Shown: in pieces, positions 15,925 to 22,438 of the stretch | How the letters are laid out: each line of letters starts with the position of its first letter | Numbering within the stretch: the first letter of the stretch is position 1 | Assembly: GCA_910576915.1 (NCBI GenBank) | Contig: CAJTJT010000012.1 | Location: forward strand, 1-37,397 | Origin: an uncultured Elusimicrobiales bacterium | Lineage (GTDB): Bacteria > Elusimicrobiota > Elusimicrobia > Elusimicrobiales > Elusimicrobiaceae | DNA length: 37,397 bases | Direction of reading: 5' to 3' | Program-made: the position numbers and the translations under genes | The notes under the pieces: model-generated | Told to the model about the DNA's origin: nothing | The model's database searches: none | The model's input: the letters and a program-made list of their open reading frames with translations, nothing else

Positions 15925-17352
15925 ATGTTAAGCGAACTGAAAACCGTTTCTTACTTTCACTGGGCGGACTGGCTCGTTTTTGCGGGCGTGCTGGGCATTA
16001 CCTTCGCCGCCGCGCTGTACGGCAATTTCCGGCTGAAAAAAAGCAAACAGACGGCTGAAATGACCGCGTTGGACTACCTGCTGATGGGCCGGCAGCTGAC
16101 GCTCCCGCTTTTTGTGGCGACGCTCGTCGCCACGTGGTATGGGGGTATTTTCGGCGTAAACGAAATTACGTTTAATTACGGGATTTACAACTTTGTCACG
16201 CAAGGATTGTTTTGGTATGCGGCCTATCTGATTTTTGCGTTCTTTATCGCTGAAAAAGTGGCACGGTTCAACTCGATGACGCTGCCCGATTTAACGGGCC
16301 GGATGTTCGGCCCGAAATCAGCCAAAGTAGCCGCGGCGTTTACGTTTTTTTACATTACGCCCGTGGCCTACGTCCTCAGTTTGGGAATGTTCCTGCATAT
16401 GGTGTTCGGCCTCAGCATTCTGCAAGGGATGATTTACGGCACGCTGTTTACGTGTTTATATACGGCGTGGGGCGGATTCCGTTCCGTCGTATTTTCGGAT
16501 TTGGTGCAATTTTTTGTAATGTGCGGCGCGGTGCTTTTGGTCGTCTTGTTTTCGCTGCACGCGTTTGGCGGACTCTCCTTTTTAAAAGCCAATTTGCCCG
16601 CCGGACATTTCTCCGTTACGGGCGGAAATTCGTGGGCCAATACGCTGATTTGGGGCTTTATCGCCCTCTCTGCGCTCATCGACCCCAGTTTCTATCAGCG
16701 ATGTTTTGCGGCCAAAAGTCCGGCCGTCGTCAAAAAAGGCGTTCTCATTTCCACTTTTATTTGGTTTTGCTTCGACCTCTGCACCACGGCGGGTTCTTTA
16801 TATGCGCGCGCCGTCCTGCCCGACGCCGAGCCGGCGCAGGCGTACTTTTTCTATTCCGTCCAACTGCTGCCGGCCGGGCTGAGAGGTTTTTTTGTGGCCG
16901 GGATTTTGGCCATTATTCTTTCCACCTTAAACTCGTTTCTGTTTATTTCTTCCAACACGCTGAGTTTCGACTTTTTGCGCAAACGCTTTAGCAACGTGGT
17001 TTTATCCAACCGTATTTCTATTTTTATTGTGGGTGCGCTGGCCATTGTGCTGGCCCGGCTGTTTAACGGCAGTTTTAAAGAAATTTGGCTGGTGCTGGGG
17101 TCGTATTTTTCGGCGTGTTTGCTGGTTCCCATTTTGGCGGGATATATTTGGCCGGGGCGTATTAGTGATAAACTGTTTGTGGGCTCCTCGCTCTCCGGCG
17201 CGGCCGTAATGACGGCATGGCGGTTTATCCCCAAACACGAAGTATTGGAAGCGCTGGACCCTTTTTACGTGGGCGTTGCCACCAGTTTGATTATCTTAAT
17301 TTTATTTCGGAAAAAACAGGATGCCATTCTCTCGCATATTATTGATAGGTAA
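15925..17352 (+). CDS. Sodium:solute symporter (SSS family), possible thiamine importer
   Basis: 475 residues with about 13 membrane segments and the SSS-family core: MTALDYLLMGRQL, VATLVATWYGGIFGV, the LPDLTGRMFG loop, AYVLSLGMFLHMVFG, GGFRSVVFSDLVQF (the family GGxxAVxxTDxxQ-like signature) and late ILSTLNSFLFISSNTL. Shine-Dalgarno AGGAAC. Its last 32 bases overlap thiamine pyrophosphokinase. That suggests coupled expression and an import role for thiamine or a precursor, an inference from context only. No TPP riboswitch could be found upstream: only 51 bases separate it from the previous gene, and a terminator fills them. Confidence 0.82.
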   Translation: MLSELKTVSYFHWADWLVFAGVLGITFAAALYGNFRLKKSKQTAEMTALDYLLMGRQLTLPLFVATLVATWYGGIFGVNEITFNYGIYNFVTQGLFWYAAYLIFAFFIAEKVARFNSMTLPDLTGRMFGPKSAKVAAAFTFFYITPVAYVLSLGMFLHMVFGLSILQGMIYGTLFTCLYTAWGGFRSVVFSDLVQFFVMCGAVLLVVLFSLHAFGGLSFLKANLPAGHFSVTGGNSWANTLIWGFIALSALIDPSFYQRCFAAKSPAVVKKGVLISTFIWFCFDLCTTAGSLYARAVLPDAEPAQAYFFYSVQLLPAGLRGFFVAGILAIILSTLNSFLFISSNTLSFDFLRKRFSNVVLSNRISIFIVGALAIVLARLFNGSFKEIWLVLGSYFSACLLVPILAGYIWPGRISDKLFVGSSLSGAAVMTAWRFIPKHEVLEALDPFYVGVATSLIILILFRKKQDAILSHIIDR

Positions 17353-17953
17353 CGGGGAAACGCTCCCGGCGGACTACCTGGCCGGGCTGGTGCAAAAAGC
17401 GGATTTTATTCTGGCCGCCGACGGCGGCGCAGACCGCGCGCTGGCCGCTGGCGTAACGCCGGACGCCGTCATCGGCGATTTGGACTCCGTTTCCGCCTCC
17501 GCCAAACAACAGCTGGGCGAAGAAAAATTCATTTTTGTAGACAACCAAAATAATACGGATTTGGAAAAATCGCTCGACTGGCTGGTTCAGAATAACTGCC
17601 AAGAATGCGTCATCTGCGGGTTTGCGGGCGGACGGCTGGATTTTACGCTGGGGAATTTTTTATCGGTCTATCCGTACGTAAAAAAAATGGATATTTGCTT
17701 TGCGGGCCCCGGCTGGAGAATCTACCCGCTGGCCGCCGGACGGAAATTTACGTGCCAACAAGGCGCGCGGGTGAGTTTGATTCCGCTTAAAACCTGCACG
17801 GGCGTCACGCTGGCTGGGCTTAAATACCCGTTAACGGACGCGCGGCTGTCCTGGGAACATGCCGGACGCAGTTTAAGCAATCAAACGACGGGAACAGAAT
17901 TTCACATTACGCTAAAAACCGGCTACATGCTGGTATATGTGGAAGAAAATTAA
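17321..17953 (+). CDS. thiN: Thiamine pyrophosphokinase
   Basis: Transfers pyrophosphate from ATP to thiamine to make the cofactor TPP directly, the salvage route from imported thiamine. The 210-residue protein has the TPK catalytic signatures ILAADGGADRAL, VIGDLDSV, NNTDLEKSLDWL and FAGGRLDFTLGN, then a C-terminal thiamine-binding beta region (LIPLKTCTGVTLAGLKYPL, SNQTTGTEFHI). Its start lies within the symporter gene. Its stop codon overlaps the stop codon of the convergent pilin 2 by three bases. TPK without other thi genes nearby fits a thiamine auxotroph that scavenges. Confidence 0.9.
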   Translation: MPFSRILLIGNGETLPADYLAGLVQKADFILAADGGADRALAAGVTPDAVIGDLDSVSASAKQQLGEEKFIFVDNQNNTDLEKSLDWLVQNNCQECVICGFAGGRLDFTLGNFLSVYPYVKKMDICFAGPGWRIYPLAAGRKFTCQQGARVSLIPLKTCTGVTLAGLKYPLTDARLSWEHAGRSLSNQTTGTEFHITLKTGYMLVYVEEN

Positions 17954-18600
17954 GGCAGCACATACTGGCGCGTCCCTCCTTGCGTTGCTTTAAAAGTTCC
18001 GCCCAATACCTGACGGCAATATGCTCCCTCCGCCGCATTGAAAACCACCCCTGACAACGTTCGTTCCAAGCAAGTAACGGACTCTGTTTCATACAGAACA
18101 TCTTTATCAGACAAAAAATAACCAAAACCGCCGCCTTTGTATTTTCCCGTTAAACGTCCAATATAAATGGCTTTATACGAACCATCATATAATATTTGAA
18201 GGGACCACTCCCCGTTAGAACGCGTATCCGTTGCGCCAGTATACCACTTTTCCGTGCCACGCCAGGGGAGCTCGACGTCCAATTCATCAAAACGGGAAGC
18301 ATATTGCCCGTTGGCCATATAATAACTCTGCTGTGCCTGGGCTAAAGAATTTAACACCGCAAGCGCCTGCGCGGCACGGGACTTTTCCACCACTTTTGTG
18401 TACTGCGGCAGCGCAACGGCGGACAAAATACCGATGATTAAAACGACGACTAAGAGTTCGATAAGTGTAAAACCTTTCTCTCCTCCGTCATTCCGGGCGT
18501 GGACCCGGAATCCAGGCTGTTTATTAAGTCTTTTTCCCCTTTGATATGGATGCTGAAACGGCGACCCGCAGGGTTTCAGCATGACGGCATTTTTATACAT
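17950..18600 (-). CDS. Type IV pilin-like protein 2 with repeat-encoded leader
   Basis: 216 residues from ATG 18600, which has Shine-Dalgarno AGGGGG at the same spacing as in pilins 1 and 3. Cleavage is expected after G43 (GGEKG-FTLIELLVVV), and SAVALPQYTKVVEKSRAAQA follows. The globular domain resembles major-pilin-like proteins (LNSLAQAQQSYYMANGQYA, CLERTLSGVVF, YCRQVLGG, ending QYVLP). This copy decides the start question: the ATG inside its repeat end (GGAATGACGG) is out of frame with the pilin. The only in-frame ATGs are 18600 and 18582, so translation must run through the repeat. It is convergent with, and touches, thiN. Confidence 0.82.
   Translation of the reverse strand: MYKNAVMLKPCGSPFQHPYQRGKRLNKQPGFRVHARNDGGEKGFTLIELLVVVLIIGILSAVALPQYTKVVEKSRAAQALAVLNSLAQAQQSYYMANGQYASRFDELDVELPWRGTEKWYTGATDTRSNGEWSLQILYDGSYKAIYIGRLTGKYKGGGFGYFLSDKDVLYETESVTCLERTLSGVVFNAAEGAYCRQVLGGTFKATQGGTRQYVLP
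18481..18588 (-). repeat. Palindromic interspersed repeat within the pilin 2 leader
   Basis: Two inverted-repeat elements: ATGCTGAAAC / GTTTCAGCAT and CCGGGTCCACGCCCGG, the outer end being gtcattcc at 18487-18494. The frame is open throughout. Confidence 0.7.
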
Positions 18601-18625
18601 AAGATATATCCCCCTACTACTCAGA

Positions 18626-18654
18626 ATTATCTCCATGTTATCAAAAAAAAAAAA
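18626..18654 (-). promoter_or_regulatory. T12 promoter module of pilin 2
   Basis: On the minus strand: T12, GATAACATGGA, GATAAT. Spacing is identical to the modules of pilins 1 and 3, although the sequence further upstream is different here. Confidence 0.6.
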
Positions 18655-18731
18655 CAATACAACCCCTTGCGCCTCGCGGCGGCCAGAGGCCGCCCCTTAT
18701 CCGCACTGCGCCGGAAAGACATTCCCCGATA

Positions 18732-18740
18732 TGATAAAAT
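18732..18740 (+). promoter_or_regulatory. Extended -10 promoter of tgt, probably leaderless
   Basis: TGA-TAAAAT followed by six bases and the ATG at 18747; no Shine-Dalgarno. Same geometry as rnhA. Confidence 0.55.
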
Positions 18741-18746
18741 ATAAAT

Positions 18747-19916
18747 ATGAATTCCCCTTTTCACATTTTAGCGAAAGATTCCCGCTCCAAAGCCCGCACC
18801 GGCGTGCTGTACACCAAGCACGGCGCGGTGCAGACCCCGGTATTCATGCCGGTTGCCACGCAGGCCTGCGTAAAAGCGCTTACCGACGAAGATTTAAAAA
18901 ACGCCGGCGCCACCTGCCTGCTTTCCAACACGTACCATTTGTATCTGCGCCCGACGACCAAAATCCTGCAGCAGATGGGCGGACTCCACAAATTTATGAA
19001 TTGGGACGGCAGTATTTTGACCGATTCCGGCGGGTTCCAGGTATACAGTTTATCCAAGTTCCGCAAGATTAAAGAAGAAGGCGTCACCTTCCAGTCCCAC
19101 CACGACGGAAGCAAACACCTCTTCACGCCGGAAAACGTGATTCAGTTTGAAAGCGAAATCGGCTCCGACATCTGGACTATGCTCGACGTCTGCATCCACG
19201 CCAAAGACCCGTCCAAGCACGACGCGCGCGAAGCCCTCAACATCACCAAACGCTGGGCGGAACGCGCCGCGCGCGCTTACCAAAACACCGTGCCCGAACA
19301 GCACATCACCCAAAATGCGGACGGTTCGTTTACCGTCGGCAACTCACTTTTATTCGGTATTATCCAAGGGGCGATTTTCCCCGATTTGCGTAAAGAAGCC
19401 GCACTGCATATGGCGTCGCTCCCCACGCACGGATATTGTATCGGCGGGCTTTCGCTAGGTGAAACCTTAGAGCAAATGAACGAGTCCGTTTTGGCCGTCA
19501 CCGAGAACCTGCCGGAAAACAAACCGCGCTATTTTATGGGTTTAGGAACGCCGGTGGAAATTTTAAATTCCATCGAACGCGGCGTAGATATGTTCGACTG
19601 CGTATGGCCCACCCGCGTGGCGCGCAACGGCATGGCCATGACGAGCGGCGGGCGCGTAAACATCAAAAACGCCGAATACCGCACGCAGGACATCCCGTTA
19701 GACCCCGAATGCGACTGCTACACCTGCCGCCGCTATTCCCGCGCGTATCTGTGCCATTTGTACCGCTCGGCCGAGCTCACCAGCCATCGCCTGATGAGCA
19801 TTCACAACATCCGCTTTTTAATCCGCTTGATGGAACGCGCCCGCGAGGCGATTAAAAACGGTACGTTTTTGGAATTTAAGGACGAAGTCATCCGCAAATA
19901 CCAAAACTTTAAATAA
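18747..19916 (+). CDS. tgt: tRNA-guanine(34) transglycosylase
   Basis: Exchanges G34 for preQ1 (or queuine) in GUN-anticodon tRNAs. The 389 residues contain the family signatures: TPVFMPVATQACVKAL, LLSNTYHLYLRP, LTDSGGFQVYSLSKFRKI with the catalytic Asp, LFGIIQGAIFPDLR, YCIGGLSLGE, FDCVWPTRVARNG with the nucleophilic Asp, and the zinc site CDCYTC plus later SHRLMSIHN. The length is normal. The start is set by the promoter geometry above. It sits between two pilin genes pointing the other way. No queA or queuosine synthesis gene is in the window. Confidence 0.96.
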   Translation: MNSPFHILAKDSRSKARTGVLYTKHGAVQTPVFMPVATQACVKALTDEDLKNAGATCLLSNTYHLYLRPTTKILQQMGGLHKFMNWDGSILTDSGGFQVYSLSKFRKIKEEGVTFQSHHDGSKHLFTPENVIQFESEIGSDIWTMLDVCIHAKDPSKHDAREALNITKRWAERAARAYQNTVPEQHITQNADGSFTVGNSLLFGIIQGAIFPDLRKEAALHMASLPTHGYCIGGLSLGETLEQMNESVLAVTENLPENKPRYFMGLGTPVEILNSIERGVDMFDCVWPTRVARNGMAMTSGGRVNIKNAEYRTQDIPLDPECDCYTCRRYSRAYLCHLYRSAELTSHRLMSIHNIRFLIRLMERAREAIKNGTFLEFKDEVIRKYQNFK

Positions 19917-19927
19917 TCCGTATATCA

Positions 19928-19965
19928 AAAACACCCCGGGAATATATCCCGGGGTGTTTTTACTT
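19928..19965. terminator. Bidirectional terminator between tgt and pilin 3
   Basis: AAAAACACCCCGGGA / TCCCGGGGTGTTTTT with a 6-base ATATA-type loop, A-run and T-run on either side. It serves the two convergent genes. Confidence 0.85.
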
Positions 19966-19973
19966 TTAGCCTG

Positions 19974-20585
19974 TTATAATTCCCAAAATTCTCCCCTAAA
20001 AACAACCCCTTCCAGCTTCCGCACGCCGATAATTTTGCACATTCTAATTCCTTCCGCATTGTCGCTCCAGCAATATACCTTGCCCTTTAAAAAATCTATT
20101 CCTCCTACCGGGGAAGAACGCTCCAATCCGCTGGCAATAATCAAATACGAAGGACGTTTGCTGTGGGTCAGAGAAAACCGTCCATCGCGCCACTCTTCAG
20201 GATCATCCCACGTAAAATCTTTCACTGCGGCCGGGCGTTCTATATCTAAATCATTGAGCGACGACGGATAAACGCCGTTGGCTAAACGGTAGATTTCGGC
20301 CGCATCCCGAATACTTTTCACTAATATCACCGCCTGCACGGCGCGGGATTTTTCCACCGCTTTTGTATACTGTGGGAGCGCAACGGCGGACAAAATACCA
20401 ATGATTAGGACAACGACTAGCAGTTCTATAAGGGTAAAACCGTGTTTTGTCATTCCCGGGCACCCGGCGGGACGTACGGGGAACCGGGAATCCAGATTTA
20501 AATAAGGTTTACAACTTCTATTAAACGACCTAGATTCCGGCTCCGGCGGCGTACAGCGTGCCGGGATGACGACTTTTTGACACAT
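19974..20585 (-). CDS. Type IV pilin-like protein 3 with repeat-encoded leader
   Basis: 203 residues from ATG 20585 (Shine-Dalgarno AAAGGGGG). The predicted 49-residue leader ends TKHG, then FTLIELLVVV and SAVALPQYTKAVEKSRAVQA. The N-terminus is almost the same as in pilins 1 and 2, but the C-terminal globular part diverges (LVKSIRDAAEIYRLANGVY, WDDPEEWRDGRF, YCWSDNAEGIRMC, ending RGEFWEL). A constant N-terminus with a variable head is typical of pilin paralogues. As with pilin 1, an in-frame ATG within the repeat (20453) is an alternative start without a Shine-Dalgarno. It lies between tgt and an unrelated operon end, each separated by a terminator. Confidence 0.8.
   Translation of the reverse strand: MCQKVVIPARCTPPEPESRSFNRSCKPYLNLDSRFPVRPAGCPGMTKHGFTLIELLVVVLIIGILSAVALPQYTKAVEKSRAVQAVILVKSIRDAAEIYRLANGVYPSSLNDLDIERPAAVKDFTWDDPEEWRDGRFSLTHSKRPSYLIIASGLERSSPVGGIDFLKGKVYCWSDNAEGIRMCKIIGVRKLEGVVFRGEFWEL
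20448..20573 (-). repeat. Palindromic interspersed repeat within the pilin 3 leader
   Basis: 126 bp, the same length and frame as the copy in pilin 1, with several substitutions. The ends are gtcattcc (20449-20456) and gggatgac (20563-20570). Confidence 0.75.
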
Positions 20586-20705
20586 AGGATATATCCCCCT
20601 TTACTCAGAATTATCCCCATGTTATCAAAAAAAAAAAACGAATCAAGGCCTTCCAGGCCGCGGAGATTGTCCGCACTCTTTTGACTAATGGAGCCACATT
20701 GTTTT
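20566..20705 (-). repeat. 140-bp repeat, copy shared with pilin 1 locus
   Basis: Identical to 7354-7493. The similarity continues imperfectly to about 20775. The 20586-20790 intergenic stretch consists of this repeat family. Confidence 0.9.
20610..20638 (-). promoter_or_regulatory. T12 promoter module of pilin 3
   Basis: On the minus strand: T12, GATAACATGGG, GATAAT, located as in pilin 1. Confidence 0.6.
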
Positions 20706-20737
20706 GGGAATGACGCAAACAGAGAAACAACTGCCCA
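20683..20737 (-). repeat. Degenerate 56-bp direct repeat, unit C
   Basis: Nearly identical to unit A (7471-7525). It lies upstream of the hairpin/T12 module. Confidence 0.6.
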
Positions 20738-20789
20738 GAGGCTGGGCTCCCCAGTCGTCCGTCCAGCGGGGACGCGCGCAAACACATAT

Positions 20790-20829
20790 AAAAAATACCC
20801 CTGGGAATACTTTTATTCCCGGGGGTACA
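20790..20829 (-). terminator. Terminator at the end of the ddl operon
   Basis: On the minus strand: TACCCCCGGGAAT / ATTCCCAGGGGTA with one mismatch, a 6-base loop, then TTTTTTATA. It lies just past the small membrane protein gene. Confidence 0.85.
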
Positions 20830-20851
20830 GATTTTCTCTCTATCAAACCGT

Positions 20852-21307
20852 TTACACGGCGGAAGGTTCTTCCGGCTTCTTTTTGGGCGGTTTGGGGAGC
20901 AAGGCAAACAACACATACGCCGCCAGCATTTGAAGCGTAAAACAAAGCGAAATAAACACGTACTTATACACCTTCATCGCTTCCACGGACGGCGTGGGGT
21001 TCACCAAATAATAAAACTGCCCCAGCACGCGCATAAGCGGCGCGAACATAAAATCCGCACTCGTCAAAAGCGCCAGCACGCCCTGCAGTACCGACAGCAC
21101 GCCCGCATACCGCTCGTGCAATAAAATAAACACCGTCTGCGAGGCATACAAAATAAAGAAGCCGGCATGGAGCCTAAACAAAATCCCGCCCGAGGAAATA
21201 TCCCGGCACAGCAGGAAAATATTGGCAAACGTCCCCAACAGGCAAAAGAAAAACACCGCTTTTACCCACACATTTAACCCAAAAAAACGTTTTACCAATT
21301 TACTCAT
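20852..21307 (-). CDS. Small four-helix membrane protein of unknown function
   Basis: 151 residues from ATG 21307, not recognised. There are four hydrophobic segments: about 14-34 (VWVKAVFFFCLLGTFANIFL), 43-62, 68-90 and 113-139. A short proline/lysine/glutamate-rich C-terminal tail (LLPKPPKKKPEEPSAV) is probably cytoplasmic. A GTG at 21313 overlaps the ddl stop (GTGA) and is an alternative start. Neither has a clear Shine-Dalgarno, so translation is probably coupled to ddl. The last position in the operon suggests a cell-envelope link, but nothing in the sequence proves it. Confidence 0.65.
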   Translation of the reverse strand: MSKLVKRFFGLNVWVKAVFFFCLLGTFANIFLLCRDISSGGILFRLHAGFFILYASQTVFILLHERYAGVLSVLQGVLALLTSADFMFAPLMRVLGQFYYLVNPTPSVEAMKVYKYVFISLCFTLQMLAAYVLFALLPKPPKKKPEEPSAV

Positions 21308-21309
21308 AA

Positions 21310-22383
21310 TCACCGGTTTAACGCCAGCGCGTTTTTGCGCGCCAGCACGTCCTGCGCGAGCGCAATCAGGCCGTCCAAAATTTGGCCGTAGTCTTCGCCC
21401 GACGCTTCAAACAGCTGCGGGAAAAGGCTCGTTTCGCTCATGCCGGGCAGCGTGTTGATTTCGGAAAAATAATAGCGGCCGTCTTTATCCATTAAAAAAT
21501 CCACCCGGGCAAGCCCGCTTGCGCGAAGCGCGCGGAAAATGGTTTCCGCATCGGCGCGCATGCAAATTTGCGCGTCCTGCGAAATTTCGGCGGGAACCTT
21601 GGTTTCACATCCGCCGGCTACCACGTATTTGGCGTTGTAATCGAAAAATTCGCCCGCTACGGTGCGCAGTTCGCCGCATAACGAAGATTTTACCTGTTCC
21701 CCCTCTCCGTACAGCGCGCAGAAAATTTCGCGCGCGTGGTCCACGCCTTTTTCAATCATTACGTCCGTATCAAACTGGAGCGCAAAAGATACCGCGTCAT
21801 GCAGTTCGTTCAAGTTTTTTACTTTGCGTACGCCCACGGACGACCCCAACCGCACCGGCTTTACAAAAACGGGCAGTTCTATCTCTTTCACCCAGTCTTC
21901 CAGCGCGGCTTTATCGTACGCTTCCCCGCGGGAAACGGTTACGTACGGGAGCACTTCCACCCCTGCCTGCGCGGCCAGCAATTTGGCGATTTCTTTATCC
22001 ATCCCCATCGCCGAGGCCAGCACGCCGCAGCCCACATACGCCGCGCCGAGCGTTTCCAACAAGCCCTGCATGGTGCCGTCTTCGCAGTTGGTGCCGTGAA
22101 GCACCGGGAAGAATACGTCCGCCTTAAACGCCAGCGACCCGTCCAGGGCGGCTACGTTGGCATCCGCGCGCAGAACGGGCGTAACGGCCACATCCTGCGG
22201 GGTTTTAAAACCGCATTCTTTTTGCAAGAACCATAAGCCTTGCTTATCGATAAAAATGGGATAAATTTGGTATTTTTCCGGCTTGTTTTGAAGCATGCGG
22301 CACACCGTCTGCGCGCTGTGCACGGAAACTTCGTGTTCGGTGGATTTACCGCCGTACAAAACAACTACATTTAAACGGGACAT
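21310..22383 (-). CDS. ddl: D-alanine--D-alanine ligase
   Basis: Cytoplasmic ATP-grasp enzyme making the D-Ala-D-Ala dipeptide of peptidoglycan; 357 residues. Visible motifs: VVLYGGKSTEHEVSVHSA near the N-terminus, FPVLHGTNCEDGTMQGLLE, AYVGCGVLASAMGMDK, FVKPVRLGSSVGVRKV (ATP-binding) and ARVDFLMDKDGRYYFSEINTLPGMSETSLFP (metal-binding). The ATG at 22383 has AAGGAAGG upstream and is preferred over a longer frame to 22416. It follows the coiled-coil gene and precedes a small membrane protein. Together with murA it shows the cell makes a standard peptidoglycan stem. Confidence 0.95.
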   Translation of the reverse strand: MSRLNVVVLYGGKSTEHEVSVHSAQTVCRMLQNKPEKYQIYPIFIDKQGLWFLQKECGFKTPQDVAVTPVLRADANVAALDGSLAFKADVFFPVLHGTNCEDGTMQGLLETLGAAYVGCGVLASAMGMDKEIAKLLAAQAGVEVLPYVTVSRGEAYDKAALEDWVKEIELPVFVKPVRLGSSVGVRKVKNLNELHDAVSFALQFDTDVMIEKGVDHAREIFCALYGEGEQVKSSLCGELRTVAGEFFDYNAKYVVAGGCETKVPAEISQDAQICMRADAETIFRALRASGLARVDFLMDKDGRYYFSEINTLPGMSETSLFPQLFEASGEDYGQILDGLIALAQDVLARKNALALNR

Positions 22384-22400
22384 ATTCCTTCCTTTTGTTA

Positions 22401-22427
22401 AACAGGCCTGACGCATGCCAGGCCTGG
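22401..22427 (-). terminator. Hairpin between the coiled-coil gene and ddl
   Basis: CAGGCCTG / CAGGCCTG inverted repeat with an 8-base loop, followed on the minus strand by TTTAAC. The U-tract is weak, so it may be a partial terminator. Confidence 0.4.
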
Positions 22428-22438
22428 GATAATCGGTT

